Source of the DNA: Peptococcaceae bacterium UBA3937 | Lineage (GTDB): Bacteria; Bacillota; Peptococcia; DRI-13; DTU073 | Reading direction: 5' to 3' | Length of the DNA: 18,577 nt | Assembly (NCBI GenBank): GCA_002385735.1 | Contig: DGEB01000021.1 | Location: forward strand, 1 to 18,577 | Shown here: positions 6,597 to 14,823 of the stretch, one piece after another | How the letters are laid out: each line of letters opens with the position of its first letter | Numbering within the stretch: the stretch's first letter is position 1 | Notes under the pieces: generated by a model | Databases searched by the model: none | The model's input: the letters and a program-made list of their open reading frames with translations, nothing else | What the model was told of the DNA's origin: nothing | Translations under genes and position numbers: made by a program

Positions 6597-7934
6597 TTAT
6601 TCTTGCTGTTGTTTTTTATCTTTATCATCCTTTCGTTTACTCCGCGGTCCCAGGTCTTCCCCCATCCCGGAGGGATGATAATATTTTGCTCCTTTCATTT
6701 CCGCGGGTAGGTATTCCTGTTCCACATAATGGTCGGGATAAGCGTGGGGATAGCGATAACCTTTACCGGAGCCTAGTTGCTCCGCGCCCGGATACCCGGC
6801 ATCCCTTAAATGAAGCGGCACCGCGCCATATTTGCCCTGCTTCACATCATCCAACGCCCGGTCAATGGCCAAAACACTGTTGCTTTTAGGGGCGCAAGCG
6901 ATATACAATGCAGCCTCTGCTAGTAACAGGCGCCCTTCCGGTAATCCGACCATCTCCAGGCCTCCTGCCGCCGCATGAGCCACGACCAGGGCCATGGGGT
7001 CGGCCAAGCCCACATCTTCGGCAGCATGAATCAGAATCCTACGGGCGATAAAACGAGGATCCTCGCCGGCAGCCAGCATCCGGGCCAAATAATGTAAGGC
7101 TGCGTCCGGGTCAGAACCACGCATGCTCTTGATAAAAGCGGAGATCACGTCATAATGCTGGTCCCCCATCTTATCATACACAATAGCCCGTTCCTGAATG
7201 GACTCCTCCGCCACCGCCAGATCAATCACCCGGACGCCCTGCTCATTGGGCATGGTGGATAATACGGCCAATTCCAGGCCGTTCAAAGCCAGGCGTGCAT
7301 CACCCCGGGCCGCTTCCGCCAAATGAAGCAAAGCTTCCGGCGCAATGGCACAACGATAGTTGCCTAAACCCCTTTTCTTATCCTCAAGCGCCCGCCGGAG
7401 CAAAGTGAGAATATCTTCCTTTGACAAAGGCTCCAGCCGAAAAATTCGAGAACGGGACACCAGCGCGGCATTAACGCTGAAATAAGGGTTTTCCGTAGTT
7501 GCCCCGATTAAGACCAGCTTTCCTTCTTCCACGGCCGGCAGCAAGGCGTCTTGTTGCGCCTTGTTAAAGCGGTGGATTTCATCAATAAAAAGGAGGGTTC
7601 CTTGCCAATAATACTTGGCCCGTTCCTCCGCCTCCTGCACCACTTTGCGCAAATCAGCCACGCCGGAGGTCACCGCATTGAGCTTAGTAAAATGGGCTTT
7701 CGTGGTTTTGGCAATTACGTAGGCAAGAGTGGTTTTTCCCGTGCCGGGTGGGCCATAAAAAACTAAGGAGCCCAGTTGGTCGGTTTCAATCGCCCTTCTT
7801 AATAGTTTGCCCCGCCCCAGCAAATGTTCTTGCCCCACAATTTCATCCAAATTCTGCGGCCGCATCCGGGCCGCTAAAGGAGCCCGTCCCTGCCGCGCCG
7901 AGTCCTCAGTTTGTGAAAAAAGATCCATTTTCAT
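6597..7934 (-). CDS. rarA: Replication-associated recombination AAA+ ATPase RarA (MgsA)
   Basis: RarA/MgsA is a clamp-loader-like AAA+ ATPase acting at stalled replication forks and DNA ends. The 445-residue product has the conserved N-terminal [16 protein letters not shown], Walker [10 protein letters not shown] (about 61-69), Walker [12 protein letters not shown] (about 113-123), sensor 1 IGATTENP, arginine-finger region ALVSRSRIF, and the C-terminal tetramerisation region with [18 protein letters not shown] and [13 protein letters not shown] text. The end carries an extra basic-acidic tail ([14 protein letters not shown]). The start is uncertain: GTG 7937, ATG 7934 and ATG 7928 are all in frame and none has a good ribosome site. 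A trxA terminator lies upstream, so a separate promoter is expected; only weak candidates are visible. nifS follows within about 45 bases. Confidence 0.94.
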   Translation of the reverse strand: MKMDLFSQTEDSARQGRAPLAARMRPQNLDEIVGQEHLLGRGKLLRRAIETDQLGSLVFYGPPGTGKTTLAYVIAKTTKAHFTKLNAVTSGVADLRKVVQEAEERAKYYWQGTLLFIDEIHRFNKAQQDALLPAVEEGKLVLIGATTENPYFSVNAALVSRSRIFRLEPLSKEDILTLLRRALEDKKRGLGNYRCAIAPEALLHLAEAARGDARLALNGLELAVLSTMPNEQGVRVIDLAVAEESIQERAIVYDKMGDQHYDVISAFIKSMRGSDPDAALHYLARMLAAGEDPRFIARRILIHAAEDVGLADPMALVVAHAAAGGLEMVGLPEGRLLLAEAALYIACAPKSNSVLAIDRALDDVKQGKYGAVPLHLRDAGYPGAEQLGSGKGYRYPHAYPDHYVEQEYLPAEMKGAKYYHPSGMGEDLGPRSKRKDDKDKKQQQE

Positions 7935-7990
7935 CACTCTCTAATCCATCAGAATTTCGTTCTTTTTCTATATTACTTTGCCCAACCAAA

Positions 7991-8024
7991 AGACAAAAGA
8001 GCTGTTACTATTATATAACAGCTC
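7991..8024 (-). terminator. Intrinsic terminator after trxA
   Basis: A perfect 9-bp stem (8016-8024 with 7999-8007, GAGCTGTTA/TAACAGCTC) with an 8-base loop is followed on the minus strand by TTTTGTCTTTT. It lies 85 bases beyond the trxA stop. Confidence 0.85.
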
Positions 8025-8108
8025 CTGCCGCTCTTGCATCCCTCATTTTGCTGACGACCAAACTCGCTCACCATACCTCATGTTGACAACGAAAGCCTTG
8101 GTCCTCGC

Positions 8109-8453
8109 CTAATTCCTGGTTGACTGAGCCGCAATCGTCTCATCCAGCACCCGGGCAATATTCGCTTTCGTAGCGATACCTACCAAACGGTTTACTTCCT
8201 GCCCGTCTTTAAAAACAATCATCGTTGGCATATTCATAATCCCAAACTCATTGGCCATCGCTTCGTTTTCTTCCACATTCAACATGCATATTTTCGCTTT
8301 TCCCTGGTACTCCTCCCCTAATTCCTCAATTATGGGAGCGAGCATCTTGCACGGAGCACACCACGGTGCCCAAAAATCCACCAGGACCGGCTCTTCCACG
8401 TCAAGAACCTCGCTTTTAAAATTCGTTTCGGAAAGCTGCATCACGTTTGCCAT
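8109..8453 (-). CDS. trxA: Thioredoxin
   Basis: A 114-residue thioredoxin, a cytoplasmic dithiol-disulfide reductant. It has the FWAPWCAPCK active site (Cys about 33 and 36), the cis-proline segment MNMPTMIVFKDG, and a GxxxKxxIxxxLD-type end. The active-site dipeptide is Ala-Pro, not the usual Gly-Pro, which may shift the redox potential. The frame extends upstream to GTG 8480, but GGGGG nine bases before ATG 8453 marks the start. A consensus-like promoter (8556-8585), a leader inverted repeat and a downstream terminator frame it as a single-gene unit, allowing control independent of tcdA and rarA. Confidence 0.95.
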   Translation of the reverse strand: MANVMQLSETNFKSEVLDVEEPVLVDFWAPWCAPCKMLAPIIEELGEEYQGKAKICMLNVEENEAMANEFGIMNMPTMIVFKDGQEVNRLVGIATKANIARVLDETIAAQSTRN

Positions 8454-8520
8454 CGCTATTTCCCCCTTATCTATTAACACTATTTATCTTAGTAAAGTCG
8501 TCCCCCGCACTTCAGAGACA

Positions 8521-8544
8521 GGAACATATTCTTTGCATTGTTCC
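8521..8544. repeat. Inverted repeat in the trxA leader
   Basis: GGAACA and TGTTCC are separated by 12 bases, just after the predicted trxA start point (about 8549). Either an operator half-site pair for a dimeric regulator or a small 5' leader hairpin; the sequence cannot decide. Confidence 0.5.
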
Positions 8545-8555
8545 GGCGCACCAAC

Positions 8556-8585
8556 ATTATATGTTTTCCTTTCCGGCATCGTCAA
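8556..8585 (-). promoter_or_regulatory. SigA-type promoter of trxA
   Basis: On the minus strand TTGACG (8580-8585), an 18-base spacer and perfect TATAAT (8556-8561). The -10 hexamer contains the tcdA stop codon (TAA, 8557-8559). Predicted start near 8549, leader about 95 bases. Confidence 0.78.
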
Positions 8586-9297
8586 TCCATCTTCCTACCA
8601 ACTCCCGCACCACCTGGGCCGCCAGGAAAAGCCCCGCGACAGACGGTACAAAAGAAATGCTGCCAGGGGAACGGCGGTCCTGCGCATCCGCCGCCGCATC
8701 TTCCCACCGTTTCTGTGGCGCTTCCGTGGAATAAACGACCTTCACCCCTTTCCGAATCCCTCGTTTCCGCAACTCCTGGCGCATAATCCTGGCCAAAGGG
8801 CAACCGGAGGTCTCACTGATATCCGCAAGGCGAATTTTCGCCGGATCCAGACGGTTGCCGGCCCCCATCGCCGAAACCAACGGGACGCCCAGCGCCAAAG
8901 CCGTCTCAATAATGGCAATTTTTCCTGTCACCATATCGATGGCATCCACAACATAAGAAGGATTCTCTTGAAAGAAAATCCTTACGTTCTCCGGCCCTAC
9001 TTTTTCCCGGTAAACAGTAACTTCCGCTTCCGGATTTATATCCAGAATCCGTTCCTTCAATACATCCACCTTATACCGTCCCAAGGTGGAAAGTAACGCG
9101 GGCAACTGCCGGTTGATGTTGGTAATTTCCACTTGGTCATAATCAACCAGCACCAACTGCCCTACCCCCGTCCGGGCCAGGGCTTCCACCGTATAGGAGC
9201 CCACCCCGCCAACGCCAAAAAGCAGCACCTTGCTTTGCGCCAAAAGCGCCAAACCCTGTTCGCCCAGTAAGATTTTCGTACGTGTAAACTGCTCCAA
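8557..9297 (-). CDS. tcdA: tRNA threonylcarbamoyladenosine dehydratase TcdA
   Basis: TcdA (CsdL, YrvM) is an E1-like ATP-dependent enzyme that cyclises N6-threonylcarbamoyladenosine at tRNA position 37 to ct6A. The 246-residue product starts EQFTRTKILLGEQGLALL and has the nucleotide-binding GVGGVGSYTVEALARTGVG, LVDYDQVEITNINRQ, the VDAID...K segment and the late SFVPSVAGLFLA motif of the TcdA branch (not MoeB/ThiF, which usually have CxxC zinc pairs; none seen). The frame opens at TTG 9324, but AGGAGG lies six bases before TTG 9297, so I chose that start; it is a rare but supported TTG. It follows the GGDEF/EAL gene by about 75 bases and precedes trxA, whose promoter overlaps its stop codon. 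Confidence 0.92.
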   Translation of the reverse strand: MEQFTRTKILLGEQGLALLAQSKVLLFGVGGVGSYTVEALARTGVGQLVLVDYDQVEITNINRQLPALLSTLGRYKVDVLKERILDINPEAEVTVYREKVGPENVRIFFQENPSYVVDAIDMVTGKIAIIETALALGVPLVSAMGAGNRLDPAKIRLADISETSGCPLARIMRQELRKRGIRKGVKVVYSTEAPQKRWEDAAADAQDRRSPGSISFVPSVAGLFLAAQVVRELVGRWIDDAGKENI

Positions 9298-9372
9298 AAC
9301 AATCCTCCTATAGTTTAAGAACAATTCCTGACTAAACGCTAAAGGCTGGCCGCGATCCGCTTATTACCGTCT

Positions 9373-11109
9373 CTAACCTATGGTTGCAGGCAGCGACCGG
9401 TGTAACAAGGATTCCAGTTCATCAGCCGGCAACGGTTTGCTAAAGAGATAACCTTGTATATATTTGCACTTTTGTTGCCGGAAGAACTCAAGCTGGGCCT
9501 CGTTCTCCACGCCCTCGGCCACTACCTCATAGTTCAAGCACGCCGCCAGGGAAATAATCGAAGTGGCAATGGCTGAATTTTTGAGGTTGAAAGGAATCTC
9601 CCGCACCAGGTCATAATCTACCTTGAGAATATTAATCGGCAAGGTGCCCAGATAGTTCAAGGAGGAATAACCGGAACCAAAGTCATCAAGAGCGATTTTC
9701 ACCCCGATACTGCGCAGTTCATCGAGAATATGGATATTGCGTTCGGAATTGTTCATGGCAATGGTTTCAGTGATTTCAAGCTCCAGGAACAAGGGGTCAA
9801 ATTCGGTTTCCTCAAGAATCTTCACCACATCAGTAAAGAAGTTCTTGTCCCGCAACTGCTGCTCCGAGATATTAACGGACAGGCGCAGATTGGGGAAATT
9901 ACTTTCCTGCCATTTCTTCACCTGCAGGCAAGCCGTCCGCAGGACCCATTTCCCGATGGGCACAATCAATCCGGTTTCCTCTGCCACACGCATGAACTTG
10001 CCGGGGTAAATCAAGCCTTGCTCCGGATGATTCCACCGTAAGAGGGCTTCCACCCCGTTGATTTTTTTCGTTTCTGATTCGACCAGCGGTTGATAATGAA
10101 GGACAAAGACGTCGTAATTCTTTTCTTCGACAATTTGCCGCAACTGATTGGCAATATTCAAGCGATCCGAAATGTCCTTGTTCATTTCGGTACTAAAGAA
10201 GTTATAACTATTCTTTCCGGCTTCCTTCGCCTTATACATCGCGATATCCGCGTTGGAGATCAAACTTTTGGTATCTTCCCCGTGCTGCGGGAAGACGCTG
10301 ATCCCCACATTGACCGTCAAATACACGTCCCGGTCGTGCACCACAAAACGTTCTTTAAAGGTATGGATAATCCGGTTGGCAATTTCTATGTACTCTCTTT
10401 CCTCCGCAAGCCCGGGTACCGTAATTAAGAATTCATCCCCACCGGAACGGGCAATAATCGAGCCTTCCGGCAGGTTTTCCTTCAACCGGTTGCTTACCAT
10501 CACAAGAAGGTTATCCCCGGCCATATGCCCCATGATGTCGTTGATGTACTTGAATTTGTCGATATCGACCAAAAAAATGGGAATGCAGGTGTTATGACCG
10601 CCACACTTACATTCAGCCAACACATTTTGCAAATAGTTTTCAAACATTAAACGGTTGGGTAAGCCGGTCAACAAATCATGGTTGGCATGATGTTCCAGTA
10701 CCTTTTCCGAATCCTGCCCCTGTTCTTTCAAGACGCCCACTACATAACTGATAAACAAAAAGCTTAAAACGAGAACCAGGTCCTCCGATAAATTCTGATA
10801 ACCGACCACCAAATCATTGACAATAATCATCGCGCCGAAAACGGTAGCCATCGCCACCACTACCGCTTTACTATACCAAAGCCCGATGAGCAAGATCGGC
10901 AGAAAGTAGAATTTGCTAAACAGCAAATTCGTTCCCATATAAAAGGTATCATAGATAAACGAAGCGATATATAACAACATAATTAAAGCAACAAAAGCAG
11001 GCTTAAAGAAAGAGTGGGTGCTTTGAAAAACTCTTCTGTTTATGCTATTAATATCTGGTTTATTATGAATATTTTTTCTTTTTTGTTGTAATTTCGTCAA
11101 ATCTTCCAT
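9373..11109 (-). CDS. Membrane-anchored GGDEF-EAL cyclic-di-GMP protein
   Basis: A 578-residue two-domain signalling protein. About four hydrophobic segments (roughly residues 36-126 from ATG 11109) anchor it. A GGDEF domain follows with intact SGGDEF (about 222-227), then an EAL domain with EALLRW (about 354), VNIS, ELEITET, DDFGSGYSSL, LKVDYD, AEGVE and QGYLFSKP, so the phosphodiesterase residues look complete. The RxxD product-inhibition site expected just before GGDEF is absent. An unusual CKC...C cluster (about 167-175) sits in the GGDEF domain. No PAS or other cytoplasmic sensor is visible, so any signal would be sensed by the membrane part. The frame begins at 11136, but GGAGG seven bases before ATG 11109 marks the start. 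It lies between the 6S RNA terminator and tcdA. Whether cyclase or phosphodiesterase dominates cannot be told. Confidence 0.93.
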   Translation of the reverse strand: MEDLTKLQQKRKNIHNKPDINSINRRVFQSTHSFFKPAFVALIMLLYIASFIYDTFYMGTNLLFSKFYFLPILLIGLWYSKAVVVAMATVFGAMIIVNDLVVGYQNLSEDLVLVLSFLFISYVVGVLKEQGQDSEKVLEHHANHDLLTGLPNRLMFENYLQNVLAECKCGGHNTCIPIFLVDIDKFKYINDIMGHMAGDNLLVMVSNRLKENLPEGSIIARSGGDEFLITVPGLAEEREYIEIANRIIHTFKERFVVHDRDVYLTVNVGISVFPQHGEDTKSLISNADIAMYKAKEAGKNSYNFFSTEMNKDISDRLNIANQLRQIVEEKNYDVFVLHYQPLVESETKKINGVEALLRWNHPEQGLIYPGKFMRVAEETGLIVPIGKWVLRTACLQVKKWQESNFPNLRLSVNISEQQLRDKNFFTDVVKILEETEFDPLFLELEITETIAMNNSERNIHILDELRSIGVKIALDDFGSGYSSLNYLGTLPINILKVDYDLVREIPFNLKNSAIATSIISLAACLNYEVVAEGVENEAQLEFFRQQKCKYIQGYLFSKPLPADELESLLHRSLPATIG

Positions 11110-11158
11110 ATTGCTTCCTCCGGCGTAACTAATCATTACTGGTCAAAAAGTAATTGCC

Positions 11159-11187
11159 AACATAACCCCTCTGCTAAGATAATTCAA
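11159..11187 (-). promoter_or_regulatory. Possible promoter of the GGDEF-EAL gene
   Basis: Minus-strand TTGAAT (11182-11187), 17-base spacer, TATGTT (11159-11164), lying between the 6S terminator and the gene start at 11109. Each hexamer matches 4 of 6 consensus bases. Confidence 0.4.
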
Positions 11188-11227
11188 CATGGTTTGCGTT
11201 TTTTCCTGCCAAAATAACATTTTTGCT

Positions 11228-11270
11228 AAAAAATTTGCTCCCTATAGGCCAAAAGACCTACAGGAAGCAA
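11228..11270 (-). terminator. Intrinsic terminator of the 6S RNA transcript
   Basis: A 16-bp stem (11255-11270 with 11235-11250), fully paired if three G-U pairs are allowed, with a UUUU loop, followed by six T on the minus strand. It ends the RNA that starts near 11520. Confidence 0.9.
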
Positions 11271-11520
11271 CCCCTAACTTGGCTATCAAACCCCACTATG
11301 CCGTGGCGCCGTTGTTTTGAACCTGCCTCTAGCAGGTGGGTGTCCTCCTGATTGCTTTATGTTTCCCGCTTCGAACTGTTTTCCGCAGAATCTTGCCTGC
11401 GCGGGCTTACAAGCCACAATCAGAGTCAAGACTCCCTAAGTGTTGGTGTTGGTCTAAAACTAATCGGCCGGAGCACGCACACGGTAGGGTAAAGATTTAC
11501 TGCCTAGTCCTTAACTTCTT
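11228..11520 (-). ncRNA. ssrS: 6S RNA (SsrS)
   Basis: 6S RNA binds housekeeping RNA polymerase as an open-promoter mimic. Evidence: B. subtilis 6S-1 (bsrA) lies in this same gap between aspS and tcdA. A strong promoter and terminator bound a non-coding stretch. The arms CCCTACCGTGTGCG (near 11490) and CGCCACGGCATAGTGGGG (near 11310-11293) pair as a long interrupted closing stem. The text CCGGCCGATTAG and a small hairpin (ACCTGC/GCAGGT) followed by GGCGCCACGGCA resemble the central-bubble regions of known 6S RNAs. A distal stem CTGATTG/CAATCAG encloses a further hairpin-rich tip (CCCGC/GCGGG). Including the terminator it spans about 290 bases, longer than the usual 180-200. It lacks tmRNA, RNase P and SRP signatures. 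No covariance search was possible. Confidence 0.75.
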
Positions 11521-11526
11521 GATTTT

Positions 11527-11555
11527 ATGTTAACACAATTTTTATTCTTTATCAA
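11527..11555 (-). promoter_or_regulatory. SigA-type promoter of the 6S RNA
   Basis: Minus-strand TTGATA (11550-11555), a 17-base spacer and TAACAT (11527-11532), giving a start near 11520. It begins about 30 bases after the aspS stop. A GTAAAC/GTTTAC inverted repeat (about 11556-11587) flanks it upstream. Confidence 0.72.
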
Positions 11556-11583
11556 GTAAACGGATTGTAAAATTCGTCGGGGT

Positions 11584-13386
11584 TTACTCCCTTTTTATGG
11601 CTTCTTTGCCTTCCTTTACCTTCAGGTGCAGCTCTCTTAATTGTTGGGCAGAGACTTTGGAGGGAGCCTGCAGCATCAAATCCATGGCACTTTGGGTTTT
11701 GGGAAAAGCAATCACGTCCCGGATGCTGTTGCGACGGGCCATCAGCATCACCAGCCGGTCAATGCCAAAAGCGATGCCCCCGTGGGGCGGAACCCCGTAT
11801 TCAAAAGCATCCAGCAAAAAGCCAAACTTCTCCCGGGATTCCTCCGGGGAGATGCCCAGAGCCTTAAACATCCGCTCCTGGATCTCTCTCCGGTGAATTC
11901 TTATACTGCCGCCGCCGATTTCCACCCCGTTCAAGACCAGGTCATAAGCCTTGGCCCGCACCCGCCCGGGGTCGGTTTCCATATAGAGGATGTCATCATC
12001 CACCGGCGAGGTAAAGGGATGGTGCATGGCTACCCAGCGCTTTTCCTCTTCGCTGTACTCAAACAAGGGGAAATCCACAATCCAGACAAAATTGAATTCC
12101 TGCTCATCAATCAAGTTTAAGCGCTTGCCCAGTTCCAAACGCAAATGGCCCAGGGACGCGGCAACAACGTCTTTGTTGTCCGCTACAAAGAACAATAAAT
12201 CACCGGTTTTCCCCTCAAGCTTCGTCACAATCCGCTCCAGTTGCTCCTCCGTAAAGAACTTGGCAATCGGAGACTTGATCCCTTCCTCCGTCAGGATCAG
12301 GTAAGCCAGCCCTTTGGCGCCGTAAATACCTACAAGTTTGGTCAAATCGTCAATCTCTTTCCGGGAATAGCCGGCACAGCCCCGGGCGTTGATTCCTTTC
12401 ACCTGACCGCCTTTCTCCAGTGCCTGGGCAAAGACCTTAAACTCACAGCCCCGCACTTCCTCGGAGAGGTCCACCAACTCCAGACCAAAACGCAGGTCCG
12501 GCTTGTCAACCCCAAAACGCCCCATGGCCTCCTCATAACTTAAACGGGGAAAAGGAAGGGGTATTTCGATCCCTAGACACTCTTTAAAGAGACGGGCCAT
12601 CATTTTTTCCATGACATCCAAAACATCATCCCGTTCCACAAAGGACAGCTCGGCATCCAGTTGGGTAAACTCCGGCTGGCGGTCGGCTCGCAAATCTTCG
12701 TCCCGGAAGCACCGCGCCACTTGAAAATATCTATCCATTCCGGCCACCATCAGCAATTGTTTGAATAGCTGCGGGGATTGGGGCAAAGCATAAAACTCCC
12801 CTTTATGCAGGCGGCTGGGCACCAGGTAATCACGGGCTCCTTCAGGCGTGCTCTTGGTTAACATGGAGGTTTCGATTTCCAAAAAGCCTTCTTCGTAAAA
12901 AAAGTTCCGGATGGCCTTAACCGCCTTATGCCGCAGGATTAATCCCTTTTGCATAACGGGGCGGCGCAAATCCAAATAACGGTACTTCAAGCGCACCGTT
13001 TCATCCACTTCGACCTCGTCGTCGATATAAAAAGGCGGGGTTTGGGCGGCACTTAAAACCCGGATTTCACGGGCCACCACTTCCACTTCGCCACTGGCCA
13101 GATTGGGGTTTACCGTCCCCTCCGGGCGCAGGCGGACTTTCCCTATAACCGCCAGAACATACTCATTGCGCACGGCTTCCGCCTTTTGAAAATAGTCCGT
13201 TCCAATTTCCGGATTGATGACCACCTGGACCAGCCCTTCCCGATCCCTTAAATCAATAAAGATGACTCCGCCGTGGTCTCTCCGCCGGTGCACCCATCCC
13301 ATGAGGGTTACTTCCTGCCCTACCAGTTCTTTGTTGATCACACCACAGTAATGGCTTCTTTTTAAGCCGCCTAGTGACTCACTCAT
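11584..13386 (-). CDS. aspS: Aspartyl-tRNA synthetase
   Basis: A 600-residue bacterial-type class II AspRS, which charges tRNA Asp (and tRNA Asn in non-discriminating species). Seen: N-terminal OB-fold with [21 protein letters not shown], class II motif 1 region, the [13 protein letters not shown] segment, motif 2 [20 protein letters not shown], the GAD insertion (about 285-420) with GCEFKVF, the GGSIRIH segment and motif 3 [12 protein letters not shown]. Length is normal for bacteria. The frame reaches back to TTG 13419, but ATG 13386 gives the usual [15 protein letters not shown] start and lies 12 bases after AAGGAGG. It follows hisS by about 70 bases in one T-box-controlled transcript; the 6S promoter follows right after its stop. 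Confidence 0.97.
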   Translation of the reverse strand: MSESLGGLKRSHYCGVINKELVGQEVTLMGWVHRRRDHGGVIFIDLRDREGLVQVVINPEIGTDYFQKAEAVRNEYVLAVIGKVRLRPEGTVNPNLASGEVEVVAREIRVLSAAQTPPFYIDDEVEVDETVRLKYRYLDLRRPVMQKGLILRHKAVKAIRNFFYEEGFLEIETSMLTKSTPEGARDYLVPSRLHKGEFYALPQSPQLFKQLLMVAGMDRYFQVARCFRDEDLRADRQPEFTQLDAELSFVERDDVLDVMEKMMARLFKECLGIEIPLPFPRLSYEEAMGRFGVDKPDLRFGLELVDLSEEVRGCEFKVFAQALEKGGQVKGINARGCAGYSRKEIDDLTKLVGIYGAKGLAYLILTEEGIKSPIAKFFTEEQLERIVTKLEGKTGDLLFFVADNKDVVAASLGHLRLELGKRLNLIDEQEFNFVWIVDFPLFEYSEEEKRWVAMHHPFTSPVDDDILYMETDPGRVRAKAYDLVLNGVEIGGGSIRIHRREIQERMFKALGISPEESREKFGFLLDAFEYGVPPHGGIAFGIDRLVMLMARRNSIRDVIAFPKTQSAMDLMLQAPSKVSAQQLRELHLKVKEGKEAIKRE

Positions 13387-13454
13387 CGTGCTTGTCTTCC
13401 TCCTTCGCTCTGTTTTCAATCTCCCTTTCGGTTATAAGCTCAGTATCCCTCAGC

Positions 13455-14786
13455 TTAATTTTTACTATCTTGCGCCCCGGTTTTTTCCCTTTCCATTGTT
13501 CCGGCTCCGTCTTCAGATACTCCCTTTCCGCACTCTTTTTCAAGGTACGATCCAACCTGCTCCAGGGGCAGGCTTTCCTGCCGGCTTTCCTGCATCTTCC
13601 TTATAAGTACCGTCCCCTTTTGCAATTCCTCTTCACCGATAATCACGGTAAATACCGCGCCCAACCGGTCCGCCGTTTTCAGTTGCGCCTTCAGGCTGCG
13701 TCCCTGGTAATCCCACTCCGCCGAAAGCCCCCTTTGGCGCAATTCCTGGGCCAGCACGGCGGCCGCCTTCTGCGCCTCCTTGCCCAGGGCTGCCAGAAAG
13801 ATCGTTTGCCGCCGGGAAAGGGGCAACTTCACCTGTTGCTTTTCCAGGGCCAGTAAAATTCTTTCCATCCCCATGGCGTATCCAATGCCCGGCAGGGGAG
13901 GGCCTCCGCATTCTTCCACCAGGTTGTCGTACCTGCCTCCGCCGCCGATGGAACTCTGGGCGCCGATCCCTTCCGCCACGATCTCAAAGGCGGTCCGGGT
14001 ATAATAGTCCAACCCCCGTACCATATACGGGTTTAAGTGGTAAGGAATCTGCAACTCTTTTAAATACTCCTGCACCCTGCTAAAATGCTCCCGGCAAGCG
14101 GGGCACAGGCTCTCGGTGATGGTCGGAGCATCCGCGACCAACTCCTGGCATTGCCGGCTTTTGCAATCGAAAATCCTGAGCGGATTTTTCTTATACCTTC
14201 CCTGACAAGTCGGGCAAAGCTCCAGCAGCTTCTCCTTAAGATGTTCCTGTAGGGCCGCCCGGTACACCTTGCGACAGTCCGAACAACCCACGCTGTTTAA
14301 CTCCACCCGCAAATCTTTTAAACCCAAGCGCCCGTAAATATCCAGCATCATCGCAATTACTTCCGCATCCAGACCCGGTTCGGCCGCGCCAAAAACCTCC
14401 ACCCCAAACTGGTGGAATTGCCGGTAACGTCCGGCCTGGGGCCGGTCATAACGAAACATCGGAGCGATATAGTAAAACTTTACCGGCAGGGCTCCCGCAT
14501 GCAGCTTGTTTTCAAGTAAGGCGCGCACGGTCGATGCGGTGCCCTCCGGACGCAGGGTTAAGGAGCGCCCGCTCCGGTCGAGAAAGGTATACATTTCTTT
14601 TTCTACAATATCGGTGGTTTCCCCCACACCCCGTTGAAAAAGCTCCGTATGCTCAAAAATGGGCGTGCGGATTTCCTGATAACCGTACAATTCCGCTACT
14701 TCCCGCAAGACCCCCTCCAAATACTGCCACTTTTCAATTTCCCCGGGCAACAAATCATTGGTCCCCCGGGGTCTGGTCGTCAACAT
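13455..14786 (-). CDS. hisS: Histidyl-tRNA synthetase
   Basis: A 443-residue class II HisRS, which attaches histidine to tRNA His. Seen: TTRPRGTNDLLPGE at the start, motif 2 RPEGTAS followed by MFRYDRPQAGRYRQFHQFG, the GCSDCR and CPTCQ...CPAC cysteine-containing insertion, the histidine signature MVRGLDYYTRTAFE, GGGGRYDNL, and the C-terminal anticodon domain (about 330-415). About 30 extra polar residues trail the normal end (GVSEDGAGTMEREKTG...). The frame runs back to 14849 through the T-box terminator, but AGGAGG nine bases before ATG 14786 marks the real start. It is the first gene of the hisS-aspS operon. Confidence 0.97.
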   Translation of the reverse strand: MLTTRPRGTNDLLPGEIEKWQYLEGVLREVAELYGYQEIRTPIFEHTELFQRGVGETTDIVEKEMYTFLDRSGRSLTLRPEGTASTVRALLENKLHAGALPVKFYYIAPMFRYDRPQAGRYRQFHQFGVEVFGAAEPGLDAEVIAMMLDIYGRLGLKDLRVELNSVGCSDCRKVYRAALQEHLKEKLLELCPTCQGRYKKNPLRIFDCKSRQCQELVADAPTITESLCPACREHFSRVQEYLKELQIPYHLNPYMVRGLDYYTRTAFEIVAEGIGAQSSIGGGGRYDNLVEECGGPPLPGIGYAMGMERILLALEKQQVKLPLSRRQTIFLAALGKEAQKAAAVLAQELRQRGLSAEWDYQGRSLKAQLKTADRLGAVFTVIIGEEELQKGTVLIRKMQESRQESLPLEQVGSYLEKECGKGVSEDGAGTMEREKTGAQDSKN

Positions 14787-14823
14787 TTCATCTAACCTCC
14801 TTTGCACCACCGGTTTCAAGCTA

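Noticed and set aside
8025..8108. 12-codon frame between trxA and its terminator
   Set aside because: No ribosome binding site and too short to support.
8251..9096. 281-codon plus-strand frame
   Set aside because: Antisense shadow of trxA and tcdA, both with full family motifs; it shows no recognisable domain.
11228..11520. tmRNA, RNase P RNA or SRP RNA as identity of the non-coding RNA
   Set aside because: No tag-peptide frame or tRNA-like ends, no GAGGAAAGTCC-type RNase P core, and no SRP GGAA tetraloop region; position and stem pattern favour 6S RNA.
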